A stretch of DNA of 18,368 bases, taken from the NCBI GenBank assembly GCA_002498525.1, contig DAHR01000013.1, forward strand, positions 113,305-131,672. The letters are read 5' to 3'. This DNA comes from Euryarchaeota archaeon UBA58. GTDB taxonomy: Archaea; Thermoplasmatota; Poseidoniia; Poseidoniales; Thalassarchaeaceae. A model generated the notes under the pieces. That model searched no databases. It was not told the DNA's origin and saw nothing but the letters and a program-made list of their open reading frames with translations. Shown here piece by piece: positions 1-6,958 of the stretch (positions are counted from its first letter, which is position 1; each line of letters begins with the position of its first letter). The position numbers and the translations under genes are program-made.

Positions 1-1484
1 CCGGTCGGTTTGTCGTTGATGTAGAAATTTCCAGCGGTGAATCGCAAAGCGTCGAAGGCCTTCTGGATATTATCTTCGTTGCTTGAGAAAATGCTTCCAG
101 TCAATGCGTAAGGTGAAGCCTCGTCACACATTGTCAGCACCTCATCGAAGTCCTCGTCCTCGTAGACATAGACGGTTAGAACCGGTCCGAAGATTTCCTC
201 GACCATCGATTCAGAATTTGGATTGGTAGTGACGATGATAGTCGGCTCGATGAAGTAGCCGACCGAATCATCGCAGCCGCCGCCGACGATGATTTCGCAA
301 CAATCTCTCTGGCCAGCGCGCTCGATATATCCACTGATTTTATCGAATGCGCGCTGATCGATCACAGCGGTCATGAAATTGGTGAAATCGCGGGCATCAC
401 CCATCTTGATCTTCTCGATTTCAGCGACCAAGTCGTCTGAAATCGCATCCCAAACGGACTTTGGAACATAGGCGCGGCTGGCAGCCGAACACTTCTGTCC
501 TTGATACTCGAAAGAGCCCCGCAGTAATGCAACCAACAAGCCTTGCCGGTCGCAATCAGGATGAGCGAAAACGAAGTCTTTTCCACCGGTTTCGCCAACG
601 ATTCGAGGATAGGAATTGAGGTTAGGCAATGCCAGGCCAATCTCCTGCCACAAGCCCTGGAATACGCGCGTTGAACCAGTGAAGTGCAGGCCTGCGAAGT
701 CCGGGTTATCCAAACAAACCTCGGTGATTTCTGCACCTGAACCCGGCACGAAATTGATGACTCCTGCCGGCAAACCAGCCTCCATCATCAATTGCATCAA
801 GATGTAATTCGAAAGACAAGAATTGCGGCTTGGCTTCCAAATTCCAGTGCATCCGACAAGCGCCGGAGCACTCGGTAGATTCGCCGCAATACTTGAGAAA
901 TTGAATGGAGTGATCGACAGTACGAAGCCCTCCAACGGACGAACCTCAGTCGAATTCTCAACCCCTTCCGGAGACACCAACGGCTGAAGATAATCGTGGA
1001 AACCGCGCGCGTAGTGGCAATTGAAGCGCCAGAAATCGATCAATTCGCAAGCCGCATCAATCTCAGCCTGAAAACAGGTTTTAGATTGATTCAGCATCGT
1101 CGAAGCATTGACGCGCATGCGCCAATCACCCGCCAACAGATCAGCACAGCGCTCGAAGATCTCACATCGACCCTCGAGCCCGAGCTCGATCCAAGCCTGC
1201 TGAGCATCGACTGCAGCAACGCAGGCCGCCTCCATCTCTTCCCTTCCAGCGAGATGCACATTGGCCAGAACGTGACCGTGTTTGTGTGGAATCACCTGTG
1301 TCGTCGTCGTCCCAGTGAAGACCTCTTTTCCGTTGATGATACAAGGAATCTCAACTACCTCGCCCATCTGTCGGTCCAACTCCGCGTACAGCGTAGCCCG
1401 CTCGGCACTCCCCGGTGCGTACCCCAGAATCGGCTCGTTCGCGGGGTGGTTCATGTTGAGTGGCTTTGCCACTCCCTCTTTCAT
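1..1484 (-). CDS. pruA: L-glutamate gamma-semialdehyde (1-pyrroline-5-carboxylate) dehydrogenase, ALDH4A1 type, 3' end cut by window
   Basis: This cytosolic enzyme oxidises glutamate semialdehyde/P5C to glutamate with NAD+, the second step of proline breakdown. About 494 residues are visible in one open frame running off the left edge. It matches the eukaryotic/group-1 P5CDH (ALDH4A1) along its whole length: NEPILGYAPGS near the N-terminus, EIDAACELIDFWRFN (~140-155), the cofactor-binding run SITPFNF...WKPS (~190-219), FTGSTRVF (~268), the general-base Glu in GETGGKDF (~298), and the nucleophile Cys in QGQKCSAASRAYVP (~332), then EEIFGPVLTVYVY. The missing C-terminus (~45-50 residues) should carry the PFGGA-type motif. 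Two adjacent ATGs (1487 and 1484) could start it; a further in-frame ATG is at 1454. There is no clear ribosome-binding site. No proline dehydrogenase partner is visible in the window. Family assignment is very secure; the start is moderately so. Confidence 0.93.
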   Translation of the reverse strand, partial: MKEGVAKPLNMNHPANEPILGYAPGSAERATLYAELDRQMGEVVEIPCIINGKEVFTGTTTTQVIPHKHGHVLANVHLAGREEMEAACVAAVDAQQAWIELGLEGRCEIFERCADLLAGDWRMRVNASTMLNQSKTCFQAEIDAACELIDFWRFNCHYARGFHDYLQPLVSPEGVENSTEVRPLEGFVLSITPFNFSSIAANLPSAPALVGCTGIWKPSRNSCLSNYILMQLMMEAGLPAGVINFVPGSGAEITEVCLDNPDFAGLHFTGSTRVFQGLWQEIGLALPNLNSYPRIVGETGGKDFVFAHPDCDRQGLLVALLRGSFEYQGQKCSAASRAYVPKSVWDAISDDLVAEIEKIKMGDARDFTNFMTAVIDQRAFDKISGYIERAGQRDCCEIIVGGGCDDSVGYFIEPTIIVTTNPNSESMVEEIFGPVLTVYVYEDEDFDEVLTMCDEASPYALTGSIFSSNEDNIQKAFDALRFTAGNFYINDKPT

Positions 1485-1676
1485 CATTCTTATTCTATCC
1501 ACAGAGCCACCGAGCTCGCACTGTGCGCCAGCACATCCCCTACACTGAGACAAGTCCCACGGCTGAAATCGTAGAAGAGGAGCGAAAGGAGCGAGCGCAT
1601 GGAACCGTTATCGCGGCATCGGCGGCGATGTTGACTACCAAGGCAAGATCAAGAAGGTATTATCAATCGTATTCGA

Positions 1677-1727
1677 ACGATTTGAACGAGTGGTGAAATC
1701 AATTTCAGGACCACTCGTTCAAGTCGT
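1677..1727 (+). terminator. 18-bp imperfect hairpin followed by a pyrimidine-rich tract on the plus strand
   Basis: Bases 1677-1694 pair with 1710-1727: 13 contiguous pairs, one G.T wobble (1681/1723), then four more pairs. The 15-base loop contains a further gaaa/tttc pairing. On the plus strand the hairpin runs straight into a C/T-only tract (about 1728-1745, rich in T). That is the layout of a terminator for plus-strand transcription. It lies across the last codons and stop of the minus-strand 96-residue gene, so it would also form in that mRNA, with one A.C mismatch. Which strand it serves is inference. The surrounding gap 1485-1704 (220 bases) otherwise holds the dehydrogenase promoter region and a possible decayed small ORF on the plus strand. 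Confidence 0.4.
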
Positions 1728-1995
1728 CCTTCTTTTCTTTCTTCCATTCTCTGTAATGCACTTTACAGATTGATACTCGGCGCGCTGAACCATCGAGGCC
1801 ATTCTCGCCCCAGATATCGGCCGCGCGGTCGAAAGCCAGCCGCCGTCCACCGATCTTCTTGTCAGCGAAATTCTCGCAACCAGCCACTTGACAGCGAACC
1901 TGGCCCTCGAATTCCTCCTTCAAATCCTTGCCCGTTCTGCCCGCGGCCGTATCAGCAGCCGAGCGCTTCTTGTGTGCTTTGGACTTGAATCCCAT
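1705..1995 (-). CDS. small basic Cys/His protein of unknown function, possible zinc binder
   Basis: I do not recognise a family. The 96-residue product is highly charged, with Lys/Arg clusters at both ends (SKAHKKRS near the N-terminus, EWKKEKKDD near the C-terminus). It carries a C-x4-C pair (CQVAGC, ~35-40) and a C-x2-H pair (CKVH, ~77-80), separated by a ~36-residue loop with GGRRLAFDRAADIWGENG. Four such ligands could form one zinc site, and the basic ends would suit nucleic-acid binding; both points are inference. The ATG is 23 bases downstream of the purA stop on the same strand, so co-transcription with purA is likely. Codon use looks normal and the frame is clean, so I take it as a real gene. 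Its last codons lie inside the 1677-1727 hairpin. Confidence 0.7.
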   Translation of the reverse strand: MGFKSKAHKKRSAADTAAGRTGKDLKEEFEGQVRCQVAGCENFADKKIGGRRLAFDRAADIWGENGLDGSARRVSICKVHYREWKKEKKDDLNEWS

Positions 1996-2018
1996 GTTTA
2001 TTCCTCAGGCCAGCCCGC

Positions 2019-3365
2019 TTAGAATGTTACCTCGTCCCACTCGACATCGAAGGGGCCATCAACCGCTGCGATGGACGCCCTCCTGTCGGGCCCGACGCCC
2101 ACACTGACTACCGGTATGCCAGAGAGTTGCTCGATGCGCGAGACGATGTTTCTGACCGGCTCGGGCATCGCGGCGTAGCCTATTCCTTGCGCTCTCGAGT
2201 GCTCTGCCATCTCTATCCAGTCTTCGTCTGAGAGTTCTGGGAAGCCCTCATGGGTTTCGTAGACCGGGACGCATCGATCGACTTCGTCGGCTGTTGTCGG
2301 CAGGTAACTGATTGGGCGGCCGTCCAACTCGTAACCGATGCAGAACTTGATTTCGTCAAGGCCGCCGAGCACGTCGAGTTTGGTGACGACAAGGCCGGTG
2401 TAGCCCGAAATTCGGTGCGCTTCCTTGAGGGCTACGATGTCGAGCCAGCCGGTTCTTCGAGGCCGGCCCGTGGTTGTACCGAACTCGTGACCGACCTGAG
2501 CCATGTGTTGCCCAGGGCCACTGTCGAGCGAGAGTTCGCTCGGGAATGGACCATTGCCGACGCGCGTACAATATGCCTTGGTGATGCCGAAGCATTCGGT
2601 CACATGGCCTGGGTGAATCCCTGCACCGTGAGTCGCATTTGCACGCCCGACCACGCTCGAAGTGACGAACGGATAAGTCCCTTGATCAATGTCGAGCAAT
2701 GCGCCTTGCGCACCCTCGAGCAAGACATTCTCACCGTTGCGAAGCGCAATGTCAACCATCAGACCAGTCGGGCGAATCGCAGCCCCGAAGCGCTCCAGAA
2801 TCCACTGCAAATCAGCCTTCAATTCCTCCGCAGAAATCTGCTGCTTCACCTTCACGGTATTCAATTGGTGATTCATCCGTGAAACCGTCGCCAGAATCCG
2901 CTTCTCCTCCGCCAACACCCGCGGAATATCGGCAAATCGAATCCCGACCCGTTCGGTCCTGTCCCGATAAGCGGGGCCAATCCCACGACCAGTCGTCCCG
3001 ACGACCTTGTCCGCGGAATCGTACAACCTGTGGAAAGGCAAGATGATCGAGGCGCGCTCGCTGATGAACAGCCGCGCCCCCTCGGGCCGCTCACCCGTGA
3101 GTGCGAACCAGCGCTCCAACTCCTCCTCAAGCACCCACGGATCGACGACCATGCCATCGCCGAGAACCAGATTGCAGTGGCGAGAAGTGACGCCCGACGG
3201 TATCTGGTGGAGTTTCAGGGTGGTGTCGCCGATGACGATCGTGTGACCCGCATTACTACCGCCTTGGAAGCGGACTGCCCACGACGAATGTGGTGCAAGC
3301 TGGTCAATTGCTTTCCCCTTTCCCTCGTCTCCCCATTGGGCTCCGAGCACGACGGTCGCTGGCAC
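2019..3365 (-). CDS. purA: adenylosuccinate synthetase
   Basis: PurA makes adenylosuccinate from IMP, aspartate and GTP, the first step from IMP to AMP. Key motifs appear in order: GAQWGDEGKGKAID at the extreme N-terminus (P-loop and catalytic Asp), FQGGSNAGHT, LHQIPSG, TTGRGIGPAYRDR, LLEGAQGALLDIDQGTYP, KAYCTRVGNGPFPSEL, EFGTTTGRPRRTGW, VVTKLDVL (guanine-binding TKLD) and VGVGPDR near the C-terminus. I chose the GTG at 3365, which gives 448 residues starting MPATVVLGAQWGDEGKGK, exactly where PurA proteins normally begin. The frame stays open upstream to an ATG at 3533, but that would overlap the divergent L40e start and add a Pro/Lys-rich leader with no homology. At 448 residues it is the long bacterial/eukaryotic form rather than the ~340-residue form of many archaea, which suggests old transfer. 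The small Cys/His gene follows after 23 bases. Confidence 0.96.
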   Translation of the reverse strand: MPATVVLGAQWGDEGKGKAIDQLAPHSSWAVRFQGGSNAGHTIVIGDTTLKLHQIPSGVTSRHCNLVLGDGMVVDPWVLEEELERWFALTGERPEGARLFISERASIILPFHRLYDSADKVVGTTGRGIGPAYRDRTERVGIRFADIPRVLAEEKRILATVSRMNHQLNTVKVKQQISAEELKADLQWILERFGAAIRPTGLMVDIALRNGENVLLEGAQGALLDIDQGTYPFVTSSVVGRANATHGAGIHPGHVTECFGITKAYCTRVGNGPFPSELSLDSGPGQHMAQVGHEFGTTTGRPRRTGWLDIVALKEAHRISGYTGLVVTKLDVLGGLDEIKFCIGYELDGRPISYLPTTADEVDRCVPVYETHEGFPELSDEDWIEMAEHSRAQGIGYAAMPEPVRNIVSRIEQLSGIPVVSVGVGPDRRASIAAVDGPFDVEWDEVTF

Positions 3366-3526
3366 CGTATCCTCGGGCTGTGTGGATGGTGTATCAACGC
3401 ATTGGTCAGCCTCTGGCTGTCTTTTGTGTGTCTGTGTGTTGGCTTTCAGTCGGCGCTTCGCGCCGGGAAAACTTGCGTTTTTCACTGGGAATGGATTATG
3501 AAGGGGAGGCAGGTCGGCGGGCTTGC
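3366..3526. promoter_or_regulatory. divergent purA / L40e intergenic promoter region
   Basis: The 161 bases between the divergent purA GTG and the L40e ATG must hold promoters for both. On the plus strand an AT-rich GGATTATGAAGG centred near 3497 lies about 30 bases before the L40e ATG, which suits a TATA box for a leaderless or nearly leaderless transcript. A 6-bp GC hairpin (CGGCGC-TTC-GCGCCG, 3451-3465) sits in the middle; its role is unknown. No clear TATA box is seen for purA. Confidence 0.4.
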
Positions 3527-3682
3527 ATGGCAAGTAGATTCCCTGAGGCCGAGGCTCGCCTCCTGAAGAAGTGGATCTGCATGAAGTGCAGTGCTACGCA
3601 CCGTGGCCGCAGGCCGCGTGGTTGCCGCAAGTGCAGCTACATCGGCCTTCGCTTGAAGGCCACCGAGCGTCGCAAGGTTTGA
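3527..3682 (+). CDS. rpl40e: 50S ribosomal protein L40e
   Basis: This 51-residue zinc-ribbon protein of the large ribosomal subunit matches archaeal L40e throughout: FPEAEARLLKKWICMKC at the start, then ATHRGRRPRGCRKCSYIGLRLK. The two CxxC pairs (CMKC ~19-22, CRKC ~34-37) supply the zinc ligands, and the many Arg/Lys residues fit rRNA binding. The ATG at 3527 is the natural start; a longer in-frame extension upstream has no family resemblance. It is divergent from purA, and the LysE-family gene follows about 60 bases downstream on the same strand. L40e is found in archaea and eukaryotes but not bacteria, so it is a strong domain marker. Confidence 0.95.
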   Translation: MASRFPEAEARLLKKWICMKCSATHRGRRPRGCRKCSYIGLRLKATERRKV

Positions 3683-3743
3683 GCCCACTGAAAGCGCCTT
3701 GGTGCGCCTCAATAGTTTTCAGCAGACTGCGTGAGGCTTGTGT

Positions 3744-4352
3744 GTGCTGGCTTCCGCGATCGAAGGCTTCGCTCTAAGTATAGGGCTCATACTTGCTCTC
3801 GGCCCACAGAACGTGTTCGTCCTCAGGCAGGGCCTGCTGCAATCGCACGTCTTCGCCGTCTGCTTGGTCTGCTCCCTTGCCGATGCCAGTCTGATAGCAA
3901 TTGGGGTGCTCGGAATGGGCTCGGTTCTATCAGGCATCGAGGGAGCAGAATTCTGGATAGCCGGCGCTGCTGCCGTGTTCCTGATAGGATATGGTCTGCT
4001 GCGCATCCGCTCGGCAATGAACCCAGTGGGAATGTCCACGGAGGGAGAGGGGGAGAGCGAATTGGTTCCGACCATCGGAGCGGCTCTCGCATTCACGTTC
4101 CTCAACCCGCACGTCTACGTGGACACGTTGCTGCTAATCGGAGGGGCGTCCAGCGGGTTCCTCGGCGATGAGCGACTGGCATTCGGGATAGGCGCTGCGA
4201 CCGCTTCGTTCGTGTTCTTCTTCTCTCTCGGTTACGGCGCTAAGAGGTTCTCCGGGGTTCTAAACAAGCCTGAGTCGTGGCGATTCATAGACCTCGGAAT
4301 TGCCTGCATTATGTTCGTGATTGCCGGAGCGATTCTGCTGCCGCACCTATGA
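3744..4352 (+). CDS. LysE/ArgO-family amino acid exporter
   Basis: This is an inner-membrane exporter of the LysE family (lysine/arginine efflux in characterised members). Two signatures are clear: ALGPQNVFVLRQGLLQSHV near the N-terminus and AFTFLNPHVYVDTLLLIGG about two thirds of the way along. Around six hydrophobic segments are spread over ~200 residues, the usual family size. No ATG starts the frame. I prefer GTG at 3744, which lies about 28 bases after an AATAGTTTT (3711-3719) that could be a TATA box; TTG at 3738 is the alternative. The true substrate cannot be read from sequence. The stop codon overlaps the convergent class-V enzyme by six bases (CTATGA). Confidence 0.88.
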   Translation: MLASAIEGFALSIGLILALGPQNVFVLRQGLLQSHVFAVCLVCSLADASLIAIGVLGMGSVLSGIEGAEFWIAGAAAVFLIGYGLLRIRSAMNPVGMSTEGEGESELVPTIGAALAFTFLNPHVYVDTLLLIGGASSGFLGDERLAFGIGAATASFVFFFSLGYGAKRFSGVLNKPESWRFIDLGIACIMFVIAGAILLPHL

Positions 4353-5462
4353 GACTAGATGTTTGAGCGCCTCGAGCAGAGACTGCACATCTTCCTCAGA
4401 GTTGTCGATGTGAGGAGAAACCCTGAGCAGTCCGGCCCGACTTGTTACCAAGATGGAGTATTCGTCCTGAAGCCTGCGGGCTATCTCCTCGCTGCTGACC
4501 CCTTCTGGGAGTTTCAAACTGACAATGGCGCTGCGTTCTGAATCCGAGAGCGGTGAGGCCACCTCAATGCCGAGGCGCCGTGCACCATCGATGACCGAGT
4601 CGCTAAGTGTTAGGTCATGCCTCCAGACCTCTTCAATCCCTATCTCGTTGATCTCCTCAACTGCAGCGGCCAGCCCGAGCGCTGCACCGAAGTGGATTGT
4701 GGTGTACTCGAATCGGCTGGCATCATCAGGCAATTCCATGCGATCGGCCCTGAGATCCCAAATGTCAACGTGGCTTCGGAATCCCAGCAGGCCGGGATTC
4801 AGGTCACCCCTGATTTCTGGTGAGATGTAAGCAACTGCGGCACCGTAGGTGCCACGTAGCCATTTGTACCCTGAGGACACGATGGCATCGGCCCCCGATG
4901 AGACGGCATCGATTGGCACCATTCCCATTGACTGGCTCGCGTCAACGACCAACAGCGCCCCGACCGAATGCGCCGCATCTGCGAACCTCCTGAGATCGTA
5001 TCGCTGACCAGTGGAGTACTCGACGTGGGACAGGGTGACCACTGAGGTGGCTTCGTCTATCAAATCTAGGATGTCATCTGGATTAGTGTAGAGTTCCTCG
5101 TCGTGATTTGCGAGCCTTATCTTCGCCCCGTTTGCCTCAGCCACCCTGCTCCAAGGGTAAACCGTGGATGGAAACGCGGTTCTGGTGGATACGATGTTGC
5201 TGCCCCCAGAGGGAGAAACCGCCCATGCCAGAGAGCATAGCAGTTCGGTCGCGCTCGAGCCAACGCAAACGTCTGCGACCTCACAGGAAAGTAGTCTCGC
5301 GGCAGCTCTGCGAAGAGGCATCATTGCGTTCTTTTCCGCCTCTCCATCGAATTCTGCCGCACCGCCGCGCGCAAGAGCATCAGACCATTCCATGGAGGCC
5401 TTGTGTGCCGCAGGCGAGGTAGTCGCCACATTGGCGTAGGAGAGGTTTGTCCAACTCTTCAT
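4347..5462 (-). CDS. class-V aminotransferase-fold PLP enzyme (not a typical cysteine desulfurase)
   Basis: A fold-type I PLP enzyme of the class-V group (SufS/CsdA, kynureninase, isopenicillin-N epimerase relatives). Visible are the NLSYANVATTSP start, corresponding to the YLNNA..SP motif, the cofactor-binding Asp and Gln in VVDASQSMGM (~174-177), and the Schiff-base Lys in VSSGYKWLRGTYG (~200). The C-terminal LRVSPHIDNSEEDVQSLLEAL resembles the epimerase/kynureninase-like branch. The nucleophilic Cys loop of SufS-type desulfurases (before the conserved Arg) is absent: the sequence there reads TSRAGLLRVSPH. So persulfide formation is unlikely, and the substrate is unknown. The ATG at 5462 gives 371 residues. 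The frame is open to 5591, and a GTG at 5564 lies ~20 bases after a TATA-like box, so an N-terminally longer form is possible. Confidence 0.85.
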   Translation of the reverse strand: MKSWTNLSYANVATTSPAAHKASMEWSDALARGGAAEFDGEAEKNAMMPLRRAAARLLSCEVADVCVGSSATELLCSLAWAVSPSGGSNIVSTRTAFPSTVYPWSRVAEANGAKIRLANHDEELYTNPDDILDLIDEATSVVTLSHVEYSTGQRYDLRRFADAAHSVGALLVVDASQSMGMVPIDAVSSGADAIVSSGYKWLRGTYGAAVAYISPEIRGDLNPGLLGFRSHVDIWDLRADRMELPDDASRFEYTTIHFGAALGLAAAVEEINEIGIEEVWRHDLTLSDSVIDGARRLGIEVASPLSDSERSAIVSLKLPEGVSSEEIARRLQDEYSILVTSRAGLLRVSPHIDNSEEDVQSLLEALKHLVS

Positions 5463-5579
5463 GTGAGTCCTCGGAAGACAGCCACTGGAGTTGCGCACTT
5501 CAAGACTCAGGAGCGTCTGATTTCGTTCAGAAGGGTCGTGAGAACAGTCTGTATCTGGAGACACAGGGGGCCGAGCGGG

Positions 5580-5588
5580 AATTATTTG
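5580..5588 (-). promoter_or_regulatory. TATA-like box upstream of the class-V PLP gene
   Basis: Read on the minus strand the site is AAATAATT, in an otherwise GC-rich 212-base gap. It would place the transcript start near 5560, leaving a ~100-base leader before the ATG at 5462, or an almost leaderless GTG start at 5564. Confidence 0.35.
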
Positions 5589-5631
5589 CAATCTGAGCAG
5601 CGCTCGCTGTCTTCAATTGATTATGCGCGCT

Positions 5632-5652
5632 GAAAAGCGTGCGCAAGCGCAC
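5632..5652 (-). terminator. hairpin plus T-run downstream of the UPF0147 gene
   Basis: On the minus strand GTGCGC-TT-GCGCAC (5652-5639) is followed by GCTTTTC. It lies 23 bases past the UPF0147 stop, which suits the end of the lonB-asparaginase-UPF0147 transcript. Confidence 0.5.
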
Positions 5653-5674
5653 TATGTCCGCTTTGCCACTGTGA

Positions 5675-5950
5675 TCAACCGTGCTTGATCTCGCTGAGTA
5701 ATGCCTCAAGCGCTGTCTGAATCTGCAAACACAACGGACCGTAATGGATCGGCAAGTTCGCGTCGTTGAAAATCTCGTCGAGAGACGACGCTGTCATGCC
5801 GAGACGAAGATCCATTTCCTTGTCTTTGTTGAGCAGCCATTTCTGTACTGCATCGCGAGCGGAATTGCGGATGTTGCGCGGCACTTGGCTGTCTTCAAGC
5901 TGACCGATGACCTGCGCGATTTGGCTTATTCGAGTCTCGAAGTCCGACAT
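5675..5950 (-). CDS. UPF0147 family protein
   Basis: A 91-residue, largely helical protein of the archaeal UPF0147 family, whose function is not known. The diagnostic pattern is visible: VIGQLEDSQVPRNIRNSARDAV (~14-35), WLLNKDKEMDLRLGM with the family's repeated helical layout, then LDEIFNDANLPIHYGPLCLQIQTALE. The ATG at 5950 begins MSDFETRISQIAQVIG; a longer frame upstream to 6172 overlaps the end of the asparaginase gene and is Arg-rich shadow sequence. It lies 95 bases downstream of the asparaginase gene on the same strand and is followed by a terminator-like hairpin at 5632-5652. Confidence 0.9.
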   Translation of the reverse strand: MSDFETRISQIAQVIGQLEDSQVPRNIRNSARDAVQKWLLNKDKEMDLRLGMTASSLDEIFNDANLPIHYGPLCLQIQTALEALLSEIKHG

Positions 5951-6045
5951 GCGACGCCACCAACGGCCGCACGACCTGCGGTCCCTCCTTAAGCGCATCC
6001 CTGAGACTCTCGCCGAAGCCGTTCCCGTGCCCCGGTTCTGACTGT

Positions 6046-6891
6046 TCACGAATCTGCTTGCCACGCCAACCATGGCATGTCCGTATTGGCCACTCCTGTG
6101 CCGATTCCGGAGCCGCAAAGTGCGATCAGACCGACTTGGTGGTGGGCCGCGATGTGGTTGTCGATGCCCCACTGCATTGCGGCTTCGAGCGAATCGACAG
6201 ATTGGTCGCGAGTAGCGGAGATTCGCTCGTGAACTCGTTTGGAAAGTAGTGCGATTGTAATTGCTTCACCGATGCCCGTCGCTGCTACTGCGATGGCGCC
6301 GTTCACCCAATATCCGCTACCAGGAAGTGCGACATCTCCGACTCGGCCGGCTGGTCGATGACTGCAGCCGCCGGTGCTCGTTGCCGCTGCGATGTTGCCT
6401 TGAGAGTCGCGGGCGATGACGCCTACCGTGTCGCCGATGATTTCGGCTGGCTTCGGGCCAACATCGCCAACGTCGCCGATTTCGTCCTTCGGTGGCCTGC
6501 CGATGACATCGGCCTTCAGGTGCCCTCGTGCGTCAGCCCACCTGCGCGCGCCCGGACCTGCCAAACCGTTGATCTCCTCGTCGAGCAGGTCGACGCAGAT
6601 TCTGATTGGATTCGGCGTGTCCTCCATCGCGATGACGAATCCGAGGCGCCCATCGCCGGTCTGCAGGGAGGCGTCGGTCAGAACCGAGCCATCGGTTCGC
6701 ACGACGCTGCCAGTTCCGGCGTTGAAGACTGGATTGTCCTCGAGCAGGACACAGGCTTCGACGGCCGCTTCGATTGCACTTCCACCTGCTTCGAGGATGG
6801 CTCGGCCGACTTCTATCGCAGGCTCGAGATTGGCTCGGCGCTCGGGTCCGGCTCCGGCTCCGCCGTGTGCTACAATCGCTGGTCTTGCCAT
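6046..6891 (-). CDS. iaaA: isoaspartyl peptidase / type-2 L-asparaginase (Ntn hydrolase)
   Basis: This plant-type asparaginase is made as a proenzyme and cleaves itself before a Thr to give the active alpha/beta form; it hydrolyses isoaspartyl dipeptides and asparagine. Seen: IVAHGGAGAGPERR at the start, VFNAGTGSV (~55-63), the autocleavage site IIGDTVGVIARD with nucleophile Thr ~155, AATSTGG (~170), the substrate-binding Arg in GRVGDVALPGSGYW (~183) and ATGIGEAI. At 281 residues it is of normal size, with a short linker ahead of the cleavage site. Its ATG at 6891 follows a purine-rich AGGGGAGGGGAG, a good ribosome-binding site. It lies 67 bases after lonB, consistent with joint handling of damaged proteins: Lon proteolysis leaves peptides containing isoaspartate. 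Function is well supported; substrate preference is not determined. Confidence 0.93.
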   Translation of the reverse strand: MARPAIVAHGGAGAGPERRANLEPAIEVGRAILEAGGSAIEAAVEACVLLEDNPVFNAGTGSVVRTDGSVLTDASLQTGDGRLGFVIAMEDTPNPIRICVDLLDEEINGLAGPGARRWADARGHLKADVIGRPPKDEIGDVGDVGPKPAEIIGDTVGVIARDSQGNIAAATSTGGCSHRPAGRVGDVALPGSGYWVNGAIAVAATGIGEAITIALLSKRVHERISATRDQSVDSLEAAMQWGIDNHIAAHHQVGLIALCGSGIGTGVANTDMPWLAWQADS

Positions 6892-6958
6892 TCGAACTCC
6901 CCTCCCCTTGGGGCAGGGCTGGGGATTTAGTGATGAGGGCGCCGCTCATGCGGCGACA

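Noticed and set aside
996..1574. A 192-codon plus-strand frame
   Set aside because: It is mostly antisense to the P5C dehydrogenase, whose catalytic motifs are complete on the minus strand.
2250..2882. A 210-codon open frame on the plus strand opposite purA
   Set aside because: It lies wholly within purA, whose every motif is intact on the minus strand; the frame has no family resemblance.
3366..3533. A 56-residue N-terminal extension of PurA from an ATG at 3533
   Set aside because: It would overlap the L40e start, has no homology and moves the P-loop away from the N-terminus where PurA always has it.
5951..6172. An upstream extension of the UPF0147 frame
   Set aside because: It runs into the asparaginase coding end, is Arg/Gly-rich shadow sequence, and the ATG at 5950 gives the normal family length.
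6940..6955. A 6-bp hairpin (CGCCGC-TCAT-GCGGCG) just past the lonB stop as a terminator
   Set aside because: The stem is short and has no T-run after it on the minus strand, and the asparaginase gene follows closely, so read-through is more likely.
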